Below are positions 1-9,989 of a stretch of DNA of 64,000 nt, piece after piece; the first letter of the stretch is position 1; each line of letters opens with the position of its first letter. The stretch comes from JAJDAT01 sp964570665 (GTDB lineage Bacteria > Nitrospinota > Nitrospinia > Nitrospinales > JAJDAT01): the NCBI GenBank assembly GCA_964570665.1, contig CAZMZH010000014.1, positions 43,430 through 107,429 of the forward strand, in the 5' to 3' direction. The position numbers and the translations under genes are program-made. The notes under the pieces are model-generated. The model saw nothing but the letters and a program-made list of their open reading frames with translations. It did not search any database and was not told the origin of the DNA.

Positions 1-1
1 T

Positions 2-3000
2 CTGGATCTGACGGAAAAAGAAAAGGCTTTTCTAAAGGCACATCCCACTATTCGTGTTGGTATGGATTCTGATTTTGAACCCTTTGAGTTTCGAGATAAA
101 CAGGGGCGCTATTCAGGTATTTCCGTAGACCACATGAGGATAATAGAAAAAAAACTGGGCGTCCATTTCGAAATTCCCCAACTCAGTTGGGAGGAAATTA
201 TGCGCCAGGCAAAAATGGGAAACATAGATATCGTATCTTCTGTCGCCCCAAACGAAAACCGCCGTCAGTTTCTGAATTTCACCCAAGTCTATTTGCAATA
301 TCCGATGATTCTTTTAACCAAAGAGAACTATCGAAAAGTTACCGGCCTAAAAGATTTTTCAGGAAAACGCATTGCAGTAGTTAAAAGCTATGCCCCAGAA
401 AATTTTGTGCGAGTTAACTATCCTGAAATTGAATTAATTCTCGTGAATAGCATCGAGGAGGGTATAGCCCTGGTAATGACTAATAAGACAACCGCCTTTA
501 TCAATGATCTGGCCACCACATCATACGCTATCAAAAAAAACGCCTTTACGGGTCTCAAGATTGCTTCAAACGTCGAAGACTTTGACGCCGAGGGCCTGAC
601 GATCGGAGTTCGTAAGGATTGGCCTGTAATGCTTTCAATTATGACCAAAGCTCTGCATTCCATTACCGTAAAAGAACGCGTAGAAATTCGAAATCGTTGG
701 CTTGGCGATAATCCGAATAAGGAAGAAGACCTTCTATTCAATAAACCCACTATTATTATTTTAACAACACTTACCGTAGTGGTTTTATTTTTAAGTACGT
801 TTTATCGATTTCTCTTCTTACGCCAGAATAAAGACTCCTCATTTCAATTTGGCTCAAAGCGTTTTCGTTTCATCAGTATTGCCGGCCTGAGTATTCTGAT
901 TTCTATAACCGCTCTCTTGGCCTGGATTGTTTTAGAATATAACCAACGCAAAATCCTTGAAAATGTCGGTCACTCGCTTCAAACCGTTCTTAGCACAAGT
1001 AACGAAAGTCTCAGCATATGGGTAGCGGACAAAAAAGCATATATGAATCAACTGGCCCATAATATTGAGTTACGCGCTATTGCCAAAAAGCTCCTACAAA
1101 TTCCAATTGAAAAAGAAACGCTTATAAACTCGCGGGCAATGGCCGAAGCAAGAGAATTTTTCCGGAAGAACCAAAGTTATTTTGGTAAAACCGGCTTTTT
1201 CATTGTCAATCGAGACTTTGTCAATATCGGTTCCATGCGAAATCAAAATGTTGGAATCTCAAATTTAATTGCAAATTTTCGACCCAGTTTAATCCAACGC
1301 GCCTTTAATGGCGAGACCGTTTTCATTCCTCCTATGCTTTCGGACGTACCCATTAACGAAAGCGATAAAAAAAGCTCTCATCTGCCGCCAACTATGTTTA
1401 TTGCATCGCCCATAAGGGATAGCGACGAAAAAGTCATTGCCGTGGTAACTCAGCGATTACAACCTGAAAAAGACTTTTCTTACGTTACCCAACTTGGCCG
1501 CATCGGCAAAAGTGGAGAAACTTACGCTTTTGATATGCAAGGAAGGTTACTTTCAGAAAGCCGCTTTGACGACCACTTGCGCCAGATTGGACTCGTCAAA
1601 AAAGGACAGAAAGGAATTCTTTCAATAGAAATTCGCGACCCAGGCGGCAATATGGTTGAAGGCTTTAGACCCACAATATCTCGAGATCGGCAACCTTTAA
1701 CAAAAATGGCCGCAAGCGCCATAAAGGGAGAGTCGAAGATAGATATTACAGGCTACAGAGATTATCGAGGAGTGCCCGTCTATGGGGCCTGGCTATGGTC
1801 TGAACAACTGGATTTAGGAATCACAACGGAGATCGATGTTGCAGAAGCTTTGGAGACCTACAAATCGCTTCGCTGGACGGTTCTAGGAGTGTTAAGCCTC
1901 ACTCTTTTTTTTACAGTAGGGGCGATTCTTTTTACCCTGACCCTTGGAGAACGCGCCAACCTTACGCTTCGTAGATCGCGCGATGAGATGGAAAGTCTCG
2001 TTGAAGAACGCACAAAAAAATTGAGCGGTAGCGAAGAAAGAATTCGTTCAATTATAGAAACCACCCTCGACGCAATTATCACCATCGATGAAAAAGGAAT
2101 TATCCAATCTTACAATCCAGCGGCAGAAAAACTTTTCGACTATCAGGCAGACGAAGTGATTGGAAAAAATATTTCCATCCTGATGCCCGAACCCTACGCC
2201 ACTGAGCATGACTCATATATTGAAACTTACCTAACAACCGGGGTCGCCAAAATAATTGGACTAACCCGGGAAGTTGTTGGATTGCGAAAAGATCTTAGCG
2301 TTTTTCCAGCCGAACTTTCGGTAACCGTGGGAATTCAAGAAGACCGGAAAATTTTCAGCGGAATTATCAGAGATATAACTGAGCGGAAAAATTGGGAAGA
2401 CTTCCTTAAAGAAAAAGAAAAAAAATCCCGACTAGTAAATGAGATCTTTGCCATAGCCAATTCGTCGAATACTCTTGATGAAATTTTTTTAAACACAATT
2501 GAACAAGTTGCTTCTTATAAAGAGTGGCCCGTGGGTCACGTATACCTTACGGTTGAAGAAAACGATAATATAATCCTCAAACCTTCGTCTTACTGGTATT
2601 TAAAATCTCCTGAAAGCTTTAAAGAATTTAAAGAAGTTACAGAAAAAAACTCCTTTCAAATAAACCATGGATTACCCGGTCGAGTCTTGAAAAGCAAAGC
2701 TCCCGCCTGGATTGACGATATTTATCTAGACGACAATTTTCCTAGAGCAAAGGCATGTAACAATTTAAATTTAAAAAGCGGTTTTGCTTTTCCGGTTTTA
2801 GTGAAAGACAAAGTTTATGCGGTTATGGAATTTTATTCGCCAATCAAGGGACACCCTGATTCCGACTTTTTAGACATTATGTTTCAAATTGGCTTTCATA
2901 CTGGCGTTGTCATTGAGAGAAAAGAAACAGAAAAAGAACTAAGGGCATCGCAACGGGAAGCCAACGCGGCTAACGAAGCTAAAGGGCAGTTTCTTGCAAA

Positions 3001-5182
3001 CATGAGTCATGAGATCCGCACCCCAATGAACGCTATCATCGGAATGAGTCACCTAGCGCTGCAAACTAATCTAGATTCAACGCAAAAAAACTATGTAGGA
3101 AAAATACAATCCGCAGGCAAGGCATTGCTTGGATTGATAAACGATATCCTCGATTTTTCAAAGGTCGAATCCGGCAAACTCGAAATGGAATCCATTGAGT
3201 TCCAGTTAGATCAAGTTTTCTACAACTTGTCCACAATGATCCACGAAAAAGTTCATGAGAAAGGATTGGAGCTCCTCTTTAAAACTGACAAAACGATCCC
3301 ACAAAGTTTAACAGGGGACCCACTGCGCTTGGGACAGATTTTAATCAATCTAGGCAACAACGCCGTCAAGTTTACCGAAAAAGGCGAGATCATTGCATCT
3401 GTTTCCACTATTGAAAAAACAACCGACCAAATTGTTCTTCAGTTTTCCGTAGAAGACACGGGAATTGGATTATCTGAGAAACAGATAGGTAAACTTTTTA
3501 AATCTTTCAGTCAGGCAGATAACAGCACAACTCGAAAATTTGGCGGAACGGGATTAGGTTTGAGCATTTCGAAACGATTGGTTGAGTTGATGGGAGGAAA
3601 AATCTGGGTAGAAAGCAAACCGGGAAAAGGAAGCGCATTCATTTTCACTGCGACTTTTGGCCTCTCTAAGACCAAAGAACAAAAAACGCTAACGCCCTCA
3701 ATGGACCTTGCCAATTTAAGAATATTGGTTGTTGATGACAATGAAAGCTCCCGCCAAATTCTACAAGATACGCTCGAATCTTTCTCCTGCGACGTGACAA
3801 TTGCCGCATCAGGCCCTGAGGGAATCGCAGAATTGGAAAAAGAGGATAATGGGAAACCCTATGATTTAGTTTTGATGGATTGGAAAATGCCCGATATGGA
3901 CGGTATCAAAGCGTCTAAACTCATTAAAGCTAATAACCAATTTTCAAAAATTCCCACAATCATAATGGTAACTGCCTATGGACGCGAGGAAATTAGTAAA
4001 GAGGCTAAGAATGCCGGCTTAGACGGGTTTCTTATTAAGCCAGTAACTCCTTCGATATTATTGGATACCATCATGGCTTTTTTTGGAAAAGGGGCCTCTA
4101 AAAAAATTGAAACTGATTTTGATCAGGATAAGGAAAGTCAGCCGTTAGCGATTCGAGGAGCAAAAATACTTCTAGTAGAAGACAATAAGATCAATCAGGA
4201 AATTGCCAATGAAATATTGTCGAGAGCTGGATTACTCGTAACCATCGCCAACAACGGAAAGGAAGCCGTTTTAAAAGTAAAAGAATCTAAATTCGATCTC
4301 GTTCTCATGGATCTTCAAATGCCAGAAATGAATGGCTTTGAGGCGACAAAAATCATTAAAAACGATCCGAGCATTGAAAATTTGCCTATTTTAGCAATGA
4401 CTGCCAATGCGATGAAACACGATATAGAAAATTGCATGGATGCTGGGATGCAAGGTCATATCGCTAAACCAATCGACACGGAACATTTGTTTAAAATGCT
4501 TGCGAAATGGATTGAACCCCGCGAAGAAATAATACCTATCCCCGTCCCCATCGATTCATCCAAAGAAATGAATATGGATGAGGTAGAAATACCTAACTTC
4601 CCCGAAATTAACGTTCAAAAAAGTTTGAAAATGATAGGCGGAGATAAAAAATTATACCGGAAACTCTTATTTCAATTTCAAGATTTTTGCTTAAACTCCA
4701 TGCAAGAAATTGATACCGCTCTGGAAAATGGAGACATGAAAACAATTGGTAGAGTCATGCATTCCATCAAGGGCGCCTCAGGTTCTATTGGCGCAACCAA
4801 TCTGGAATCTGCCTCCGAAAAAATTGAGTCCCAGGTTTTGGAAATGGGAAATGGCGGATTGGATCTTAACCTTGAGGAGTTTAACGAATGTCTTGGTAAG
4901 GTCATCAGTTCATTGAGTCAATTAAATCCCCTGAATTCTAAACCATCGAAAATGGAACAACCTGTAACAGACTCAAAAACTCTATTGAGTTCACTGGAGG
5001 ATCTTGAACCTCTTTTAAAAACGCGTAAACCTAAAAAATGCATTCAAGCATTAGAAAATGTCTTGCGCCTTTCATGGCCGCCAGACCTTCTAGGAGAAAT
5101 TAAAGAATTGGAGCAAGCGGTCAATAAATATAAATTCAAACAGGCAATCACGATCCTAGAGTCATTGTTAAGCAAGGGGTGA
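2..5182 (+). CDS. BvgS-type hybrid sensor histidine kinase (5' end outside window)
   Basis: A membrane phosphorelay kinase. The reading frame is open from base 2, and the residues before the first ATG (base 62) already match the usual start of a periplasmic SBP_bac_3 sensor domain, so the gene begins left of the window. Numbered from the ATG at 62, the order is: amino-acid-type binding domain (to about 225), membrane segment about 230-250, second about 270-290, an extracytoplasmic Cache-like sensor (about 300-610), membrane segment about 612-640, FixL-like PAS (about 660-780), GAF-like domain (about 800-950), HisKA with the phospho-acceptor His983 in MSHEIRTPMN, HATPase (G1/G2 loops DTGIGL and GGTGLGL), two receivers (Asp1273 and Asp1417) and an HPt domain (His1567 in MHSIKGASG). 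It is therefore a complete His-Asp-His relay with two periplasmic inputs. The output partner is unknown; the stand-alone receiver at 7341 is a plausible one (inference). Confidence 0.93.
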   Translation: MDLTEKEKAFLKAHPTIRVGMDSDFEPFEFRDKQGRYSGISVDHMRIIEKKLGVHFEIPQLSWEEIMRQAKMGNIDIVSSVAPNENRRQFLNFTQVYLQYPMILLTKENYRKVTGLKDFSGKRIAVVKSYAPENFVRVNYPEIELILVNSIEEGIALVMTNKTTAFINDLATTSYAIKKNAFTGLKIASNVEDFDAEGLTIGVRKDWPVMLSIMTKALHSITVKERVEIRNRWLGDNPNKEEDLLFNKPTIIILTTLTVVVLFLSTFYRFLFLRQNKDSSFQFGSKRFRFISIAGLSILISITALLAWIVLEYNQRKILENVGHSLQTVLSTSNESLSIWVADKKAYMNQLAHNIELRAIAKKLLQIPIEKETLINSRAMAEAREFFRKNQSYFGKTGFFIVNRDFVNIGSMRNQNVGISNLIANFRPSLIQRAFNGETVFIPPMLSDVPINESDKKSSHLPPTMFIASPIRDSDEKVIAVVTQRLQPEKDFSYVTQLGRIGKSGETYAFDMQGRLLSESRFDDHLRQIGLVKKGQKGILSIEIRDPGGNMVEGFRPTISRDRQPLTKMAASAIKGESKIDITGYRDYRGVPVYGAWLWSEQLDLGITTEIDVAEALETYKSLRWTVLGVLSLTLFFTVGAILFTLTLGERANLTLRRSRDEMESLVEERTKKLSGSEERIRSIIETTLDAIITIDEKGIIQSYNPAAEKLFDYQADEVIGKNISILMPEPYATEHDSYIETYLTTGVAKIIGLTREVVGLRKDLSVFPAELSVTVGIQEDRKIFSGIIRDITERKNWEDFLKEKEKKSRLVNEIFAIANSSNTLDEIFLNTIEQVASYKEWPVGHVYLTVEENDNIILKPSSYWYLKSPESFKEFKEVTEKNSFQINHGLPGRVLKSKAPAWIDDIYLDDNFPRAKACNNLNLKSGFAFPVLVKDKVYAVMEFYSPIKGHPDSDFLDIMFQIGFHTGVVIERKETEKELRASQREANAANEAKGQFLANMSHEIRTPMNAIIGMSHLALQTNLDSTQKNYVGKIQSAGKALLGLINDILDFSKVESGKLEMESIEFQLDQVFYNLSTMIHEKVHEKGLELLFKTDKTIPQSLTGDPLRLGQILINLGNNAVKFTEKGEIIASVSTIEKTTDQIVLQFSVEDTGIGLSEKQIGKLFKSFSQADNSTTRKFGGTGLGLSISKRLVELMGGKIWVESKPGKGSAFIFTATFGLSKTKEQKTLTPSMDLANLRILVVDDNESSRQILQDTLESFSCDVTIAASGPEGIAELEKEDNGKPYDLVLMDWKMPDMDGIKASKLIKANNQFSKIPTIIMVTAYGREEISKEAKNAGLDGFLIKPVTPSILLDTIMAFFGKGASKKIETDFDQDKESQPLAIRGAKILLVEDNKINQEIANEILSRAGLLVTIANNGKEAVLKVKESKFDLVLMDLQMPEMNGFEATKIIKNDPSIENLPILAMTANAMKHDIENCMDAGMQGHIAKPIDTEHLFKMLAKWIEPREEIIPIPVPIDSSKEMNMDEVEIPNFPEINVQKSLKMIGGDKKLYRKLLFQFQDFCLNSMQEIDTALENGDMKTIGRVMHSIKGASGSIGATNLESASEKIESQVLEMGNGGLDLNLEEFNECLGKVISSLSQLNPLNSKPSKMEQPVTDSKTLLSSLEDLEPLLKTRKPKKCIQALENVLRLSWPPDLLGEIKELEQAVNKYKFKQAITILESLLSKG

Positions 5183-5402
5183 AAAACTAGCGGTCAAATG
5201 ATTATATTCCGAGACTATCTTGAGCGGCGTCAGATACGCTTTATCTCCTCTTCAATAAAAGAGGCCATATAACATTTGAAATGTTTCCAATATACTCGTT
5301 GCGATGTACAATTAAACGCTAAACTTTTAGCGATAGAAATTATCGTTGATGGGGACTAGTCGACGAATTTAATGCGGCAATCAATGAATCCAAAGCAATA
5401 TC

Positions 5403-7310
5403 ATGAGTTTTCTTAACGAATTAAAAATTAAAGGCAAGCTAATTTCTATTACCCTGCTTACAAGCGTAATAGGACTCTTAGTTGCGGGCATAGCGCTCAT
5501 CGGTTACGATCAAAAAACGACACAGCAATATATGAAAACCGAATTATCGGTAATCGCCAAAATAATTGCGGACAGAAGCACCGCGGCAATGGCCTTTGAG
5601 GATAAAAACCTCGCAAGCGAAAACCTCGCCGCATTAAAAGCCAGAGCCTCAATTATTTCGGCTTGTATCTATGATAATACGGGCGCGCTATTCGCAACAT
5701 ATACCAATGGCAAGTCAGACTCGCCCTGCCCCGCAAAACCCTCTGACCAAAGCTCAAAATTCAACAAAGATTCCTTTCATCTTTTTCAACCTATTATTAT
5801 AGAAAACGATCGAGTGGGAACGGTATACATCCGTTCCGATTTGCGCGATATCGACACGCGTTTATACAACTTTGCAATAGCGGTGTCCATCGTCATTATA
5901 TTAGCGGCGATCATGGCGTTTCTTTTTTCTTCCGTCTTGCAAAAGATAATAACCAGTCCGCTTTCCAAGCTGGTAACTGCCGCTAAAGGAGTTTCGGAAA
6001 AAAAGGATTATTCCGTCAGAGTCGAAAAAGAAAGTTCCGATGAATTGGGGCTTTTGGTCGACGCATTTAATGAAATGCTCTCTACCACAGAAAAACAAAA
6101 CTTCGCTATTCAAGAATCAAAAGATCAACTTGAAATCCGTGTAGAAGAACGAACAAAGGAATTACATATCGCAAGAGACAAAGCGGAAGAAGCTAATAAA
6201 GCTAAAAGTTCCTTCCTCGCCAACATGAGCCATGAAATCCGTACTCCAATGAACGCTATCATCGGATTTGCCGATTTATTACAACGTGAAACAGGAATGA
6301 CGGAACGCCAACTCTTATATTCTAAATTCATAAAAGAAAGCGGCGACCATTTGACAAGCCTGGTAAACGATATTTTAGATATCGCCAAAATTGAAGCCGG
6401 TCAAATGAAATTAAAATTACTGGATTTTCCTCTGCAAGGTTTAGTCGACGAACTTTCAACAATGTTCCAATTAAGATGCGCTGAAAAAAAGCTTAAATGG
6501 AAAGTAGACTATTCTCACGAAAGCGGTTTAGTCAAAGGCGACGAAATTAAATTAAGACAGGTTTTAATCAACCTTTTAGGTAATGCCATTAAGTTTACGG
6601 ATCATGGGGAAATTACTTTCAAAATAACCCCAGTAGAACCCGATCGCTATAGATTTGACGTAATCGATACAGGTCCGGGAATTCCCCTGGAATCGCAAAA
6701 AAAGATATTTGAACATTTTGAACAAGATAAAGAAGGGATCGACAAAGGCGGCACTGGGTTGGGATTGGCCATTTCTAAAAAATTTATCGATACCATGGGC
6801 GGCAAATTAGAACTAGAATCCACCTTTGGCGAGGGAACCCGATTTTTTTTCACTCTCAATCTTCCAACCATCAAGTCCGATTCAACATCGCCCGCCAAAA
6901 TAAACAAAGTCAGAGCGGTTTCCTCACTGGCTTCGAAAGTAAAAGCTTTAGTGGTAGACGATAATCTAGCTAACCGCGTTTTGCTATCCAACATCCTCTT
7001 AGAAATTGGTATAAAAACTATAGAAGCGGAAAATGGCAAACAGGGGATCGAACTCATTCGTAAACATAATACCAATCTAGTTTTTATGGATATACAAATG
7101 CCAATTATGGACGGCATAGAAGCTATTCGGCAGTTAAAAAAAGATAACCAATTGGAGAACTTAAAAATAATTGCCGTTTCGGCGGCGGCATTCGTTCACC
7201 AACAAGAAAAATATCTAGCGGAAGGTTTTCATTATATAATTACCAAACCTTTTGACTCTGAAGTAATATATAATTGCCTTGAAACCTTATACGACATACC
7301 TTTAGAATAA
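5403..7310 (+). CDS. Hybrid histidine kinase with CHASE8-like sensor, HAMP and receiver
   Basis: A 635-residue inner-membrane sensor kinase. Two membrane segments (about 13-35 and 153-180) flank a short periplasmic sensor whose start (IIADRSTAAMAFEDKN) is typical of CHASE8 sensors. HAMP follows (about 180-235), then a coiled coil, HisKA with His277 in MSHEIRTPMN, HATPase with GGTGLGLA, and a C-terminal receiver with Asp563 in MDIQMP. No HPt domain is present, so phosphate would have to pass to a separate HPt protein, possibly that of the upstream kinase. It is transcribed in the same direction as the receiver gene 30 bases downstream. The CHASE8 assignment is by pattern only. Confidence 0.9.
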   Translation: MSFLNELKIKGKLISITLLTSVIGLLVAGIALIGYDQKTTQQYMKTELSVIAKIIADRSTAAMAFEDKNLASENLAALKARASIISACIYDNTGALFATYTNGKSDSPCPAKPSDQSSKFNKDSFHLFQPIIIENDRVGTVYIRSDLRDIDTRLYNFAIAVSIVIILAAIMAFLFSSVLQKIITSPLSKLVTAAKGVSEKKDYSVRVEKESSDELGLLVDAFNEMLSTTEKQNFAIQESKDQLEIRVEERTKELHIARDKAEEANKAKSSFLANMSHEIRTPMNAIIGFADLLQRETGMTERQLLYSKFIKESGDHLTSLVNDILDIAKIEAGQMKLKLLDFPLQGLVDELSTMFQLRCAEKKLKWKVDYSHESGLVKGDEIKLRQVLINLLGNAIKFTDHGEITFKITPVEPDRYRFDVIDTGPGIPLESQKKIFEHFEQDKEGIDKGGTGLGLAISKKFIDTMGGKLELESTFGEGTRFFFTLNLPTIKSDSTSPAKINKVRAVSSLASKVKALVVDDNLANRVLLSNILLEIGIKTIEAENGKQGIELIRKHNTNLVFMDIQMPIMDGIEAIRQLKKDNQLENLKIIAVSAAAFVHQQEKYLAEGFHYIITKPFDSEVIYNCLETLYDIPLE

Positions 7311-7340
7311 AGTGAATTAAAGTCTAACGAAGGAATATAA

Positions 7341-7724
7341 ATGGATACATCGATAACTGTTCTAGTCGTTGAAGACGACTTAAAAATGGCCGTATTAATA
7401 GAAGGATATTTAAAAACCATGGGGTTTTCTAAAATCGAGACTGCCGATACTGGGGAAAAAGCTTTAGGCGTTTTACAATCGCAAAAAATAGGCTTGGTGA
7501 TTTCCGATTTATCAATGCCTGGTATCTCCGGCCTGGATCTTTTAAAAAAGACCCGAGAGGAATTGGACCTAAAGATTCTCCCATTCATTATGCTTACAGG
7601 TTCGGATAAAGACGACGATATAAGAGACGCCACCGTAGCCGGAGTTACCGCCTATTTTCTCAAACCGTTAAAGTTTGACGCTTTTAAGAATAGAATCGAA
7701 GCTTTATTTAAATGTATGGATTAA
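7341..7724 (+). CDS. Stand-alone CheY-like response regulator
   Basis: A 127-residue single receiver domain with no output domain. The acidic pocket (VVEDD), phosphorylated Asp56 (VISDLSMPG), the Thr of MLTGSD and the Lys of LKP are all in place. It lies 30 bases after the hybrid kinase and is probably co-transcribed; the ribosome site GAAGGAA lies before the ATG. It could be an intermediate carrier in the relay or act on a motility or enzyme target. It ends five bases before the convergent DUF5069 gene. Confidence 0.88.
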   Translation: MDTSITVLVVEDDLKMAVLIEGYLKTMGFSKIETADTGEKALGVLQSQKIGLVISDLSMPGISGLDLLKKTREELDLKILPFIMLTGSDKDDDIRDATVAGVTAYFLKPLKFDAFKNRIEALFKCMD

Positions 7725-7729
7725 TGAGT

Positions 7730-8167
7730 TCAAATATGTCCCTCCTCTAAGTCGTTCAAGTCTACATAAGTAACAACATCCGTTCTACCGGGTCCGAATT
7801 GATTGCGTTGTTCTTCAAACCATTGCATATCCTCTGGAGCCGGTTTCCTATCCAATATCTTTTTTCGCAATAATCCCTTTTCCTCTTCCGTGCGCCACCG
7901 ATTGATTTTTTGCGCAAAATTGGAGATTTCTAAATCGTCATTGCCTTCCGCACGATTCGCAAAACTTTCGGCGTCGATTTCCATATAATTAAGAACCAGC
8001 CGATCCAAAGGACACGGATATATGTATTCTCCTAATGTTTCGTTTTTATACGCTCTTGCTTTATCCGTCATACGCGGTAGATGAACAATTCCCGCAAAGC
8101 TTTTTCTAGAGCTTCTGGGAACTTCAACATCCAAGTCTAATGATTTTATCCCTTCCAGCGTTTTCAT
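7730..8167 (-). CDS. DUF5069 family protein
   Basis: A 145-residue soluble protein. The stretch LPRMTDKARA, then GEYIYPCPLDR, matches the conserved core of DUF5069, a family of unknown biochemical function. It is the last gene of the five-gene minus-strand operon that starts with the DsrE-like gene; spacing to the previous gene is 19 bases. A good ribosome site (AAGGAGAT) precedes the ATG. By context it belongs to a sigma-54 controlled response. Confidence 0.82.
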   Translation of the reverse strand: MKTLEGIKSLDLDVEVPRSSRKSFAGIVHLPRMTDKARAYKNETLGEYIYPCPLDRLVLNYMEIDAESFANRAEGNDDLEISNFAQKINRWRTEEEKGLLRKKILDRKPAPEDMQWFEEQRNQFGPGRTDVVTYVDLNDLEEGHI

Positions 8168-8186
8168 TTTTATCTCCTTATTAATT

Positions 8187-8627
8187 TTATTTGTAACGTC
8201 TATCTTCTTCTTTTATAGGAACGTCGTTTGCGCTCATATCGCGCCTACGCATCAATCCGTCTTCGTTAAACTCCCAATGCTCGTTACCATGAGTCCGATA
8301 CCATTGCTTTTCAGTATCGTTGTGCCATTCATATTCAAAACGAACCGATATACGGTTGTCTGTATAAGCCCAAAGTTCCTTCATTAATTTATAGTCCGTT
8401 TCCTTACGCCATTTTCTGCTCAAAAATTCTTTAATCGCCTCTCGCCCTTGAAAAAACTCTCCGCGATTGCGCCACTCAGAATCCTCGCTATAAGCGCGCG
8501 CCACAATTTCAGGATCGCAAGTGTTCCAGGCATTTTCCGCCGCTTGAACTTTTGCTTTAGCGGTTTCGTAAGTAAACGGAGGCTTGATGTCAGTCGGCTT
8601 CGCCAATGTTTGAGTTTGATTCGACAT
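8187..8627 (-). CDS. DUF1348 / nuclear transport factor 2-like protein
   Basis: A 146-residue protein of the NTF2-like (SnoaL-like) fold, DUF1348 branch. The family core is easily seen: AENAWNTCDPEIVARAYSED, then WRNRGEFFQGREAI, FLSRKWRKETDYKL, and the end HGNEHWEFNEDGLMRRRD. These proteins form small alpha-beta cones that bind hydrophobic ligands; the reaction of this branch is not known. It is the fourth gene of the minus-strand operon, 27 bases after the YdhR-like gene, with the ribosome site GAGAGGGA. Confidence 0.88.
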   Translation of the reverse strand: MSNQTQTLAKPTDIKPPFTYETAKAKVQAAENAWNTCDPEIVARAYSEDSEWRNRGEFFQGREAIKEFLSRKWRKETDYKLMKELWAYTDNRISVRFEYEWHNDTEKQWYRTHGNEHWEFNEDGLMRRRDMSANDVPIKEEDRRYK

Positions 8628-8654
8628 GGTCTATCCCTCTCAAGTAAAATGTGT

Positions 8655-9287
8655 TTAATTGTAGAATGGCGAATTCATTTGTCGACTCGCCGCTTCGACT
8701 TGACTGGCATCAAAAACGCGTGTGTAAAAAGCTGCATCCAATTTGGCAGCCTCCGTCGGAAAGTAACCCTGCGCAAAAGAATTTGCATTTTCGACCGTAT
8801 CAAAAGCATAGAGTCCTCCAACCGAATTCGTGTTAAGTCCGCTAAGCCAGGTTTTTGCCATAAATCCCGGTTGCGCTTTAAGCGTTGGGTTGAGCTCGCG
8901 CCATGGCGCTTGATCAAAAGGAACGCTAATTTGTACTTCGGTGTAGACATACGCTCCCGGCTTATCTTCCAGCTTTGCTCCATAGTGAGCCGAGTTCATA
9001 TCGCGGCTCGCTTCTTCGGTGACGGTAGCGTCGAAAACCCGCGTGGTTTGCGACACGCCGTAGTTTCTGGCTTCGCGCGGGAAATACCCCGTGACAAATT
9101 TCTTCGCATTTTCAACGCTATCAAACGCATAAATTCCTCCTAATGAATTATTCCCTACACCCGAGAGCCATGTCTTGCTTTGGAGACCCGGTTGTTGTAG
9201 CAAGGTCGGGTTGAGTTCGCGCCACGGCGCGTTTTCAAACGGTACTGAGTTTTGTAATTCTGTATAAACAAATGCCTGCGTTTTCAT
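8655..9287 (-). CDS. Tandemly duplicated YdhR-like (dimeric alpha-beta barrel) protein
   Basis: A 210-residue protein made of two homologous halves (about 1-100 and 110-210). Each half holds the same order of motifs: (N/I)SVPF..APWRELNPTL, QPG...KTWLSG, GG(I/L)YAFD(S/T)VENA, GYFP.EA, TRVFDA, and a final (S/A)R(D/Q)MNS. The pattern fits the YdhR putative monooxygenase family, whose members are about 100 residues and pair to form one barrel. Here the dimer seems covalently fused. No signal peptide is present. It is the third gene of the sigma-54 linked operon. Substrate unknown; monooxygenase activity is only a family label. Confidence 0.8.
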   Translation of the reverse strand: MKTQAFVYTELQNSVPFENAPWRELNPTLLQQPGLQSKTWLSGVGNNSLGGIYAFDSVENAKKFVTGYFPREARNYGVSQTTRVFDATVTEEASRDMNSAHYGAKLEDKPGAYVYTEVQISVPFDQAPWRELNPTLKAQPGFMAKTWLSGLNTNSVGGLYAFDTVENANSFAQGYFPTEAAKLDAAFYTRVFDASQVEAASRQMNSPFYN

Positions 9288-9337
9288 GACCTTCTCCTTT
9301 GTGGTTAATTCTGCCGATGGGCGGTAATGTCGTTTTT

Positions 9338-9922
9338 TTATAGAGCTTCAATTAACTCTGGACTTAATTCGGAAACCTTTAATTGAATTTCTTCCTTTGT
9401 GTATCTGGGAGTAATGTGTTTTGGGCAATTCCAATCGAAAGCGTGAACTTTTAAAACAAAAATTCTTTCAACAGGCGCCTGATAATCGGGAACTTGAACC
9501 TTTTCCATTAATTCCGGATGGTCTCCAGCATGCAATACGTCCACCTCTGCCCAAATTTTTAATCGTTGTTGATTGGCGTAATCCATCATGAACAAAACCG
9601 TCTTTTTAGTAGCGTTAAAATTACCGGCGCTGATGTATTGTCCGTTACCTTTAAAGTCCGCAAAAGCTAACGTGTTCTCGTCAATAATTTTCAAGAATCC
9701 TTTAGGGCCGCCGCGAAACTGCATATAAGGCCAGCCGTTTTCGCCTACGGAAGACAAATAAAAATCCTCTCTATTTTTTATATAAGCTTTTTCCTGCCAG
9801 GTAAGCTTGTTGCGAAAGTCGTTCTTCTCCTCCATCTTCTGATAAGGAGCGCGAGTCCCGTATTTTTCCTGCTCCTCTTTAACGCTATCCGTAAACGCAA
9901 ATTCCATAAAATGCTTTGCCAT
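9338..9922 (-). CDS. Pyridoxamine 5'-phosphate oxidase-like FMN split-barrel protein
   Basis: A 194-residue cytosolic flavin-binding split-barrel protein. The core LTWQEKAYIKNREDFYLSSV, then GENGWPYMQFRGG, and FADFKGNGQYISAGNF fits the COG3576-type branch of the PPOX-like superfamily, which binds FMN or F420 and acts in redox or stress roles rather than vitamin B6 synthesis. It is the second gene of the minus-strand operon, 67 bases after the DsrE-like gene, with a ribosome site (GGAGAA) before the ATG. Substrate unknown. Confidence 0.85.
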   Translation of the reverse strand: MAKHFMEFAFTDSVKEEQEKYGTRAPYQKMEEKNDFRNKLTWQEKAYIKNREDFYLSSVGENGWPYMQFRGGPKGFLKIIDENTLAFADFKGNGQYISAGNFNATKKTVLFMMDYANQQRLKIWAEVDVLHAGDHPELMEKVQVPDYQAPVERIFVLKVHAFDWNCPKHITPRYTKEEIQLKVSELSPELIEAL

Positions 9923-9989
9923 GATTTTTCTCCTTTTCCCTTAAATTGAATCCAGTCGGTCCCCCAATTTAATGGGGGACTAAATAACA

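Noticed and set aside
5247..5264. CCTCTT/AAGAGG hairpin after the first kinase gene
   Set aside because: Only six pairs, no T-run and 65 bases after the stop; too weak to call a terminator.
6647..7117. 156-codon minus-strand open frame
   Set aside because: Antisense to the HATPase/receiver part of the second hybrid kinase.
8448..9143. 231-codon open frame on the plus strand
   Set aside because: It lies antisense across the YdhR-like and DUF1348 genes, has Arg/Ser-rich composition typical of a shadow frame and no ribosome site.
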